In this document: one piece after another, positions 23,988-29,547 of the stretch
Numbering within the stretch: the stretch's first letter is position 1
How the letters are laid out: every line of letters starts with the position of its first letter
IMG/VR virus record: IMGVR_UViG_3300031999_000106
Span: 1-35,766 of that record
Length of the DNA: 35,766 bases
Direction: 5' to 3' (one strand)
Source: a virus
Position numbers and translations under genes: made by a program
Notes under the pieces: model-generated
The model's input: the letters and a program-made list of their open reading frames with translations, nothing else
What the model was told of the DNA's origin: nothing
Database searches by the model: none

Positions 23988-24683
23988 ATGTCATACGGAT
24001 TAAAAGTACTCAATGCTAATTTAGCTCTTCAGATAGATTCTACTTATACAAACTATGCTCTTCATGAACATGGAGAAAATGTAACCACTGAGACCGAAGT
24101 AAATGTAGGTAATCATAAAATCGTTACTTTTTCATCTGCTACTCTACAAGCTCCTTTAATTGCAATAAAACCAAGTTCATCGGTTTATTGTGGATTAATG
24201 CGTTATATTAAATCAGGTAATAACTATATTGGGTTTGATATATTCGCAGATATAACTGCATATGCTACATTCAGTTGGCAATCATTTATACCTCCAATAA
24301 CTAAGAGCGCAGTCGCGTATGGATTAAGAGTGTATAACGCAAGTGAAGTTTTAGTCTTTGATTCAGGGCATATTCCAATGATTATTTCAGATGTTGATAC
24401 AGCAAATCCAGTTTACGATGCTGTGCAAACTATAACGCATCCTTCGGATTCTAACGCATATTATATTGTATCTCCTTGGGGAAGAATTTTACATACCCAT
24501 CCTGGTCAGGAATATAGTGAATTTTTTGAGTATATAGCAATGTTAAAATCTTTAAGCGCAACTCAAGTATCTTTCGGGGGTGGTCTCTTTTCCGATGACC
24601 CCTTTGCACCTCCAGATGTAGATGGGACTTGGGGATTTTGGCCGACTTTATGGACAATTATAACTGTAAAAAAGGCATTTTAA
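23988..24683 (+). CDS. Tip-associated protein with two YGL modules (DUF6453-like)
   Basis: The 231-residue protein carries two copies of the module seen in the previous gene: YGLKVLNANLALQIDST at the start and YGLRVYNASEVLVFDSGH at about 113-130. It ends with an aromatic, proline-rich segment (FAPPDVDGTWGFWPTLW). Duplication of the 100-residue module is likely. The end overlaps the lipoprotein gene. Confidence 0.65.
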   Translation: MSYGLKVLNANLALQIDSTYTNYALHEHGENVTTETEVNVGNHKIVTFSSATLQAPLIAIKPSSSVYCGLMRYIKSGNNYIGFDIFADITAYATFSWQSFIPPITKSAVAYGLRVYNASEVLVFDSGHIPMIISDVDTANPVYDAVQTITHPSDSNAYYIVSPWGRILHTHPGQEYSEFFEYIAMLKSLSATQVSFGGGLFSDDPFAPPDVDGTWGFWPTLWTIITVKKAF

Positions 24684-24889
24684 TATTTTTAATTATATTT
24701 TTTCTTTTAGGTTGTTCAACTACAATAAATAAAAGGCATAAAATATATCTTACTGATGAATTTTATGTATTGAAACTATATAGCGGTAAAGAATGGATGC
24801 CTGAATATATGGGTCTAAAAGAAAAGATAACTAAACAAGAACTTCGTTCAATACCTTCTTATTTACAAGATTGTTACGAAAAGGAATAG
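24650..24889 (+). CDS. Small lipoprotein (possible outer spanin)
   Basis: The ATG at 24650 gives 79 residues with a charged start (DNYNCKKG), a hydrophobic core (ILIFLIIFFLL) and a lipobox LLGC followed by STT, so signal peptidase II cleavage and lipidation are expected. A TTG at 24629 would add 7 residues. The mature part is about 60 residues with no known motif. Small phage lipoproteins near the late-operon end can be Rz1-like spanins, which would imply a Gram-negative host, but superinfection-exclusion proteins look similar. Confidence 0.68.
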   Translation: MDNYNCKKGILIFLIIFFLLGCSTTINKRHKIYLTDEFYVLKLYSGKEWMPEYMGLKEKITKQELRSIPSYLQDCYEKE

Positions 24890-24892
24890 CCA

Positions 24893-25096
24893 ATGTGCCA
24901 TCTAAAAAGAATTGATGCTAATCTGCAATTAGAAATCTTTGAAATGATATTTTTATACGCAATAGAAATTCCGTCATTTCGTTACAAACTTACTGCCATG
25001 ATAGAATCCCGGGATAGAGTTGATGAAGCAGAACTCGATTTAAAGCTTAGGAAGCTTGAACTCGAGATTATAAATCAAAAAGGAGGAATAGAATGA
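24893..25096 (+). CDS. Small charged helical protein
   Basis: The 67-residue protein starts 3 bases after the previous stop. It is helical; the second half is strongly charged (DRVDEAELDLKLRKLELEII) and could form a coiled coil. Not recognised. Its last codons hold the AGGAGG of the next gene, and the reading frames overlap by 4 bases. Confidence 0.6.
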   Translation: MCHLKRIDANLQLEIFEMIFLYAIEIPSFRYKLTAMIESRDRVDEAELDLKLRKLELEIINQKGGIE

Positions 25097-25239
25097 ATAA
25101 AAAATTATTAGTTAAATGGATAGGAATAATAATAGGCGTTTTAGGAGGTCTATTATTAATAACAAGACACCCGATATTGATAGGCATGGAAATAATAGGT
25201 GCCGGTATCTATTTCTATGCTAAAAGAGTAATAAAATAA
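25093..25239 (+). CDS. Short two-helix membrane protein (holin-like)
   Basis: The 48-residue product has two hydrophobic stretches (WIGIIIGVLGGLLLI and ILIGMEIIGAGIYFY) separated by TRHP, with basic ends (MNKK, AKRVIK). AGGAGG lies 6 bases before ATG. The size, double membrane span and place among small late membrane genes fit a holin, but that is inference. The ends overlap both neighbours (ATGA upstream, TAATG downstream). Confidence 0.68.
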   Translation: MNKKLLVKWIGIIIGVLGGLLLITRHPILIGMEIIGAGIYFYAKRVIK

Positions 25240-25598
25240 TGGAAGGAAAATTCTCCTTAAAAGAATTTATCACTGGCGGAGGCAAAACCTCGTGGTTTAA
25301 AAGCTGGGGATATGGCTGGCGGTTAATAGTTACTATACTTGTTATTCTTTTTGTTGCGGTAACTATATACCGAGCATTCTTTGTAAAGAATCAAACCCAG
25401 ACACAGTCGATGGTTGTTTATCCGTTTAGTTTCAGCAACATAACCTATGCGCCTCAGCAGCAACAGAAACAAGAAATAAAGAAGCGCCCTTGGTGGTTGC
25501 CAATCCTATTCATCGAGGGCTACGGATTTTCAGAATCAGGCATAGGAAATTCAAGGACAGGAATAGGTGGCAAGATAGGTGGTAGGTTAGAATTTTAG
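25239..25598 (+). CDS. Single-span membrane protein, last late gene
   Basis: The 119-residue protein has a GGGKTSWFKSWGYGWR start, one membrane segment at about 30-48 (LIVTILVILFVAVTIY), a Q-rich linker (PQQQQKQEIKK) and a Gly/aromatic C-terminus (GYGFSESGIGNSRTGIGGKI) that looks like beta strands and ends in F. It is not assigned. Placement after the holin-like gene suggests lysis or envelope interaction. Transcription ends just downstream at the terminator. Confidence 0.65.
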   Translation: MEGKFSLKEFITGGGKTSWFKSWGYGWRLIVTILVILFVAVTIYRAFFVKNQTQTQSMVVYPFSFSNITYAPQQQQKQEIKKRPWWLPILFIEGYGFSESGIGNSRTGIGGKIGGRLEF

Positions 25599-25616
25599 GT
25601 ATTGTAGAATTAGCAG

Positions 25617-25647
25617 AAGCGCCGTAGTCATTACGGCGCTTTTTTTA
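25617..25647 (+). terminator. Strong intrinsic terminator of the late operon
   Basis: AGCGCCGTA (25618-25626) and TACGGCGCT (25632-25640) form a GC-rich 9-bp stem with a 5-base loop, followed by T at 25640-25647. It separates the convergent plus and minus transcription units; the T-run reaches the stop codon of the minus-strand HNH gene. Confidence 0.93.
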
Positions 25648-26088
25648 TTGGTTAGAAACTACTTCTGTATAACCTAAAGAACCCAAAAATTCTATCAAAT
25701 GATAAGATCCTTCAACAATATGAATTCTTTTGTTGCAACCTATTGATTTTCTTAATGTTAAGTTATATATCTTACCAGTGTTACAGTTTTGAAGCACACT
25801 GGATAGCGTTCTTTCAAGTGTTACAGCATTTCTATGCCTTAAAACTGGCAAATCTGCCTCATTTTGACTAGCTATGTCTGATTGATGTAGGATTGCCAAA
25901 TGGTGTTCTTGACAAACTGGCTGTAAATTGTTTAATCGATTATTATTATGATTCTCGTCTTTGTGATGAAGTGTTTCTAAAACTTTATCACAGAAATTGC
26001 ACTTTCTCTGTTGTTCTTTCATTCGTTCTAAAATTTTACAAAAGCGGTATTTATTCATATATTCTTTAGCTTTTTCCCTGTTTCTCAT
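25645..26088 (-). CDS. HNH endonuclease (cassette B)
   Basis: The 147-residue product shows a short basic start with KEYMNKYR, then CNFC, LHHKDENHNNNRLNNLQPVC and EHH, a complete HNH/zinc pattern at about residues 29-67. The C-terminal 80 residues are of unknown fold and may bind DNA. I chose the ATG at 26088, which has AGGAGG 6-7 bases upstream; the longer reading from 26154 has no ribosome site and begins inside the leader. A structured RNA and its promoter lie upstream, so this looks like a self-contained homing cassette. Confidence 0.8.
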   Translation of the reverse strand: MRNREKAKEYMNKYRFCKILERMKEQQRKCNFCDKVLETLHHKDENHNNNRLNNLQPVCQEHHLAILHQSDIASQNEADLPVLRHRNAVTLERTLSSVLQNCNTGKIYNLTLRKSIGCNKRIHIVEGSYHLIEFLGSLGYTEVVSNQ

Positions 26089-26169
26089 CAGGCATCCTCC
26101 TACGAAACATAAATATCTTTGATTAACGCAACTTGCTTCTAAACAATACTCCATTTAACACCTAATATG

Positions 26170-26264
26170 AAAGGCACCTTTCGGACAGTTAAAGGATAAG
26201 CGGTTAAGCTCTCCAGTCCTACGAGTGCCTTTGTTAACAAAATAAAATCCGCCTTCCTTTAACT
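26170..26264 (-). ncRNA. Pseudoknotted leader RNA, copy B
   Basis: Read on the minus strand, P1 is AGUUAAAGGA plus GCGG (26264-26249) pairing with CCGC and UCCUUUAACU (26203-26187). P2 is AAAGGCAC (26232-26225) pairing with GUGCCUUU (26177-26170). A short GGAC/GUCC helix (26219-26216 with 26186-26183) extends P2. P1 and P2 interlock as a pseudoknot. GCGGAUUUU and CUUAACCG are shared with copy A. It begins about 7 nt after the -10 of the promoter at 26271-26299 and precedes the HNH start. Confidence 0.65.
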
Positions 26265-26270
26265 AATCAA

Positions 26271-26299
26271 AGTATAACATATTAGGTATTGATTTTCAA
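26271..26299 (-). promoter_or_regulatory. Promoter of HNH cassette B
   Basis: On the minus strand, TTGAAA (26299-26294), a 17-bp spacer and TATACT (26276-26271) form a good sigma70-like promoter. It overlaps the 3' end of the small zinc-protein gene, and its expected start coincides with the first bases of the pseudoknot RNA. Confidence 0.72.
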
Positions 26300-26488
26300 G
26301 ACATTTTTGTTTTCCCTGTTTTCCCGTTTTACCTGCTTCCGGCAACATTTTATACATATGTAACCAACTATTCTATCTTCTAATTTGCCTTCTTTATTAG
26401 GCATTTTTTTATGCGATACTAAAGGAAAATTTTGCGAAGTTGCTTTATGTTCTTCCATGCAAATTCTGCATCTTAATTTTAATTTCAT
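26282..26488 (-). CDS. Small four-Cys zinc protein
   Basis: The 68-residue protein has CRIC near the start and CIKCC at about 48-52, a pair that could bind one zinc, and a basic C-terminus (RKQVKRENRENKN). Its ATG overlaps the stop of the upstream HNH gene (ATGA), so the two are co-translated. It could be an accessory DNA-binding protein of the HNH cassette; no specific family is recognised. Confidence 0.62.
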   Translation of the reverse strand: MKLKLRCRICMEEHKATSQNFPLVSHKKMPNKEGKLEDRIVGYICIKCCRKQVKRENRENKNVLKINT

Positions 26489-27216
26489 ATCTTGGGCATC
26501 CTTTCTTCATTTATTGTTTCTATGCCATTGGTTCGCGGGATATTGAGAATATATCGTATTAAATTTTTTAAAAATTTTTTTCTATTTTTAGTAGGTATTC
26601 CACCATTGCATTGTAAACATAACATTCCAAAATCAGCTTTCTTCCATATTTTCTCATTTTCAGGAGTTCGAGGATTAAATTTAAGCCATGCCGTAGGACT
26701 TGCACGGTTAATAATATTATGGGGATTTTTATGGTCAAATTGAATTATATTAACTTTAATTTTTCGATTAAAATATATAAATTTACCACAGACTTGGCAA
26801 TTAGTCTTTTTAGGAATATAACCTTCCCAAGATTTTAAATTTTCTATACATCGTTTTATTATAACATTTTTAAAATAGTTTTTAGTCCATATTTTCTTCT
26901 TTTTTATATTTTTAGGAATTGAATAATATTTTTTCATATATTTTAAGATTCTCTTTTTGTTTTTTAGATAATATTTTTTACTCTGTTTTCTTATTTTTTC
27001 TTTATTTTTTTCTTTATATTGTTTATAATATTCTTTAGGGTAATTTTTTCGATAATTCCTAAAATATTCTTTATTTTTTCGGAGATATTTTTTATTATAA
27101 ATCTTCATTCTCTTCTTAACCTCTTTACGTTTATTATAGTGTTTCATATATAATTTCTTTTTTGCTTTATTTTTTTGATACCATCTTTTCCAAATTTCTC
27201 TTTTGTAAATAGACAT
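26485..27216 (-). CDS. HNH-type endonuclease with basic Tyr/Lys-rich N-terminus (cassette A)
   Basis: The 243-residue protein has about 110 N-terminal residues of K/Y/N-rich repeats (KEYYKQYKEKNKEKI, then QSKKYYLKNKKRILKYMKKYY in two pieces), comparable to the N-terminus of the HNH at 1222; both share YM-(K/R)-x-YNKR-(K/E)-EVK. The catalytic part has CQVC, IQFDHKNPHN and MLCLQCNGG, an HNH-like zinc domain at about 140-225. The start lacks a ribosome site: it lies 18 bases after a pseudoknot RNA. Very A/T-rich, like an acquired gene. Confidence 0.8.
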   Translation of the reverse strand: MSIYKREIWKRWYQKNKAKKKLYMKHYNKRKEVKKRMKIYNKKYLRKNKEYFRNYRKNYPKEYYKQYKEKNKEKIRKQSKKYYLKNKKRILKYMKKYYSIPKNIKKKKIWTKNYFKNVIIKRCIENLKSWEGYIPKKTNCQVCGKFIYFNRKIKVNIIQFDHKNPHNIINRASPTAWLKFNPRTPENEKIWKKADFGMLCLQCNGGIPTKNRKKFLKNLIRYILNIPRTNGIETINEERMPKI

Positions 27217-27233
27217 AATTTATTTAAAATAAA

Positions 27234-27328
27234 AGACGGGTTTCAGTTATCTTGAGAGAAACGGTTAAGTTTCTCAAACTTACTTCCCGTCTATTTTAGA
27301 TACAAAAATTCCGCTTCTCTCAAGATAA
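27234..27328 (-). ncRNA. Pseudoknotted leader RNA, copy A
   Basis: Minus-strand P1 is UUAUCUUGAGAGAAGCGG (27328-27311) pairing over 18 positions with CCGUUUCUCUCAAGAUAA (27264-27247); the only non-Watson-Crick pair is G27314-U27261, which would be an A-C mismatch on the plus strand, so the minus strand is the RNA. P2 is AGACGGG (27292-27286) with CCCGUCU (27240-27234). P3 is UAAGUUU-GAG-AAACUUA (27282-27266). P2 is followed by a U-rich run, so P2 may double as a terminator. A promoter lies just upstream. Confidence 0.72.
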
Positions 27329-27332
27329 TTAA

Positions 27333-27361
27333 ATCTTAACATATATTTTTTCTTTTGTCAA
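27333..27361 (-). promoter_or_regulatory. Promoter of HNH cassette A
   Basis: On the minus strand, TTGACA (27361-27356) is 17 bp from TAAGAT (27338-27333). The predicted start falls within the first bases of the pseudoknot RNA, the same arrangement as in cassette B. Confidence 0.7.
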
Positions 27362-27393
27362 CCAATAAATTACCTTATGACATCCGCGGCACC

Positions 27394-27417
27394 GCGATTT
27401 GTCAATTGTCAAATCGC
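27394..27417. promoter_or_regulatory. 24-bp near-perfect palindrome
   Basis: GCGATTTG-T-CAATTG-T-CAAATCGC is symmetrical except for one T-T pair. It lies between the radical SAM gene and HNH cassette A. It lacks a T-run, so it looks more like a protein-binding site than a terminator, although a transcript hairpin is possible. It may mark the insertion border of the cassette. Confidence 0.6.
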
Positions 27418-27456
27418 ACCAAACTTTAGCGCCACCTAGAAGCGTGATAATAGTCA

Positions 27457-28353
27457 TTATAATAATTTTTTATATCTACTCTGATTAACCATAAAAGTAT
27501 AAGCCTGTGGATAATCCATTTTCATAAATAACCAAGGCATATTTACCCATTGAGCTAATTTGATATATTTATCATCATAATACTTATCTTCAAAACGCAT
27601 ACAATATGGACGGATAAATAGTTTTTCTTTTATGGCTATATTTTTTAAAGTCCTAAATCTATATAAGTCTTCTTCAAAAGTAGAATTAAAACCAACTAAA
27701 ACATAAAATCTAAATGATTTAATTTTTGCTTTCTTTAAAATTGATATTCCTTGCTCAATTAATGGCTGATTCTTTATATTATCCCAAGCAAACCATAATT
27801 CAGACAATTTAGTCTTCTTTAATTCTTTCGCTATTTCATTGTTTAATAATCTTATATCTAATCCTTGATTATATTCTCCTTGTATTTTTTCTTTTTGTAA
27901 TTGTTTTAAGACTAAAATTAAATGTTCTTTTAAAGCTGTTGCATTATTGTCCAAAAAGACAACTGATTTTGCTTTACCATTCCAAATATCATATAAATCT
28001 GCTTCTACTTTTATATTTCCTTCTGATTTCCATACAATACAAAATGGACATTTTCGGATACACCCTCGAGTAGTAAAACCTAAATTGATATGAGGCTTTA
28101 CTATTTCTATTTCTTTCGGTAATTTTTTATATATATCATACCCAGAACCGCCGATTTCTGCTCTGCCTTCAAAATCTCTGCATTTATATTTATTTTTAGT
28201 AAAGATGCAAGATACATAAGTTTTGTCAACTGAGTTTATAAATAGTTCGTTATTCCAGATAACTTCGTCTCCTTTATCTAGATGATATTTTTCAATCTTC
28301 TTGAGAGCAAAATTAGGTATCTTACTATCTATATCAATTAGTAGTATTTTCAT
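27457..28353 (-). CDS. Radical SAM enzyme of unknown substrate
   Basis: The 298-residue protein has the Fe4S4-binding C98-x3-C102-x2-C105 (CIRKCPFC) in a TTRG context. Before it is a GGSGYD segment; after it come a DNN and a QGLDIRLL strand typical of the radical SAM barrel. It starts with KILLIDIDSKIPNFAL, like an N-terminal Rossmann-like or B12-binding-like part. Similar small radical SAM proteins occur in other phages, as I recall, without known function. It shares 20 bases with the upstream gene, so it belongs to the early operon rather than to the HNH cassettes. Possible roles are nucleotide, tRNA or protein modification. Confidence 0.82.
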   Translation of the reverse strand: MKILLIDIDSKIPNFALKKIEKYHLDKGDEVIWNNELFINSVDKTYVSCIFTKNKYKCRDFEGRAEIGGSGYDIYKKLPKEIEIVKPHINLGFTTRGCIRKCPFCIVWKSEGNIKVEADLYDIWNGKAKSVVFLDNNATALKEHLILVLKQLQKEKIQGEYNQGLDIRLLNNEIAKELKKTKLSELWFAWDNIKNQPLIEQGISILKKAKIKSFRFYVLVGFNSTFEEDLYRFRTLKNIAIKEKLFIRPYCMRFEDKYYDDKYIKLAQWVNMPWLFMKMDYPQAYTFMVNQSRYKKLL

Positions 28354-28639
28354 CTTCTTTTACACTTCTTACTTTCGCATTAAACACCTTAATAACTTTT
28401 TGAACCGTTTCATCACTTTGCACCTTGCGCGCTAGGTATAAAGTAGCAAATCTTTTCCGCTCTTCCTTGCTTAAGGCAAGCCACGCGAAATCGAGAGGTG
28501 CTTCGAAGCGCTCCCTAAAATTTTTGGTTATCTTCTCCCATCTTGCTGAATCGGCTTTGAGCTTTGGCTCATTTGTTATGATATACTCCAAAGCTTGCTG
28601 GAAACGCTGATAAGCGGATTTGAATTCGGTTATAGGCAT
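28334..28639 (-). CDS. Small helical protein of unknown function
   Basis: The 101-residue protein is helical and charged, with YQRFQQALEYIITNEP, ITKNFRERFEAPLDFAWLAL and KEERKRFATLYLARK. It overlaps both neighbours. No motif is recognised. Its position after the replication genes suggests an early phage function. Confidence 0.65.
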   Translation of the reverse strand: MPITEFKSAYQRFQQALEYIITNEPKLKADSARWEKITKNFRERFEAPLDFAWLALSKEERKRFATLYLARKVQSDETVQKVIKVFNAKVRSVKEDENTTN

Positions 28640-29043
28640 TGTATTTTCTTTAGATAGTATTGTTTGTTATATTCTTTTAATTTCTCTTTTTTTTCTTCAG
28701 CACGTTGTTTTAAGAATTGTGGCCTGAATACTTCTTTGAATATCAGAAATTCTTTCTTATAGTTCTCAAAAAGTAAGGAAAAATATTTTGAATCGGGGGC
28801 ATAAAATTTTATTTGTGATCCTTCTAATCGCGATTTCTTAAACTCATAAAAGGCAAATTTACAAGCCTGCATACAAGTGCTGTATTTTCCTCTTTTAGAA
28901 TTTGGCGGTAAGACAATCTTAGTAGAAATAAGTTTAAAGGTTTCAATGATGAAATTAAGCCGGTCTAGCATAGAGGTAGCATTGTCGTTGGCATCTTGTT
29001 TAAGAAAATCATAGGTTGATTGACTTACTCGTATATGTAACAT
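28630..29043 (-). CDS. Unknown early protein, basic C-terminus
   Basis: The 137-residue protein begins LHIRVSQSTYDFLKQDA, which looks like the strand plus helix of a small DNA-binding or dimerisation domain (for example ribbon-helix-helix), but this is not firm. The end (EEKKEKLKEYNKQYYLKK) resembles the Y/K-rich DNA-contacting stretches of the HNH proteins nearby. AAAGGAG lies upstream of ATG. It is the first gene after the noncoding region at 29044-29547, so it may be a regulator or replication accessory protein. Confidence 0.62.
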   Translation of the reverse strand: MLHIRVSQSTYDFLKQDANDNATSMLDRLNFIIETFKLISTKIVLPPNSKRGKYSTCMQACKFAFYEFKKSRLEGSQIKFYAPDSKYFSLLFENYKKEFLIFKEVFRPQFLKQRAEEKKEKLKEYNKQYYLKKIQCL

Positions 29044-29089
29044 AGGATCTCCTTTTTTAGCTGGTTCAATAAAAGTTCAGAGGTAATTT

Positions 29090-29128
29090 GTGCACAAAAT
29101 TTTTAGAAAGTTTTTGTGCACTTTTTTT
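29090..29128 (+). terminator. Hairpin followed by T7 on the plus strand
   Basis: GTGCACAAAA (29090-29099) pairs with TTTTGTGCAC (29112-29121), followed by seven T (29122-29128). On the plus strand this is a terminator shape, yet no plus-strand gene lies here. It could end a plus-strand RNA from the origin-like region, or act as a paired GTGCAC binding site. Confidence 0.5.
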
Positions 29129-29169
29129 GAGACAAAACCGTGTTTTAAGCCATTTTTGCCAAAAAGCGC

Positions 29170-29510
29170 GTAACGATGTAGTGGTTTAATTTTTCTCATT
29201 TTTTCCGTATCTGTTTATATTTTAATAAGTTCAGTCAAAATGACCTAAACCGTTATATCGTTACCATACACGGAAGAAATATAATTTTTTCATTTGAACT
29301 TAATTGAATTTTATTCATTTCAATTAAAATGAAACCAAAAAAATAATAGTATTGTTGTTTTGGCAACAGCATAACAGTTGTTAATATCCTGTGGATAAGT
29401 ATGTTAACTTATTGTTATTATTGAAGTTATATCGTTTCTCGTCGGACATCTCTTGTAACTTATTGATATTATTTAAGTTAGAAATAACGTAACGCATTCG
29501 TAACGCGATC
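29170..29510. other. Candidate replication origin with iterons and a DnaA box
   Basis: Within the 504-bp gene-free stretch 29044-29547, GTAACGATGTAGTGGTTT (29170-29187) and AAACCGTTATATCGTTAC (29247-29264) form an 18-bp inverted repeat with 15 matches around an AT-rich core. GTTATATCGTT recurs at 29426-29436. GTAACGC occurs at 29489-29495 and 29500-29506, 11 bp apart. A perfect DnaA box reads on the minus strand at 29398-29390 (TTATCCACA). A 9-bp AT-rich inverted repeat lies at 29300-29327. The primase-helicase gene is adjacent. I see no ORF of note here. Confidence 0.55.
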
Positions 29511-29547
29511 TAGCTATGAAATCAATTCAAAACTGATTTTATTCCTT

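Noticed and set aside
26170-27328. IscB/omega-RNA (HEARO) system
   Set aside because: The RNAs are only about 95 nt and the nearby HNH proteins lack split RuvC motifs and the size of IscB, so a guide-RNA system is not supported.
26170-27328. Group I introns carrying HNH genes
   Set aside because: No interrupted host gene is found on either side and no full intron core was recognised; the HNH genes look free-standing.
27234-27328. HDV-like self-cleaving ribozyme
   Set aside because: The helix order is similar, but P1 is 18 bp rather than about 7, and I could not identify the catalytic core residues. Kept only as a topological analogy.
27508-27517. Another TTATCCACA sequence on the minus strand
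   Set aside because: It lies inside the radical SAM coding sequence (codons for DYPQ) without neighbouring repeats, so I treat it as chance.
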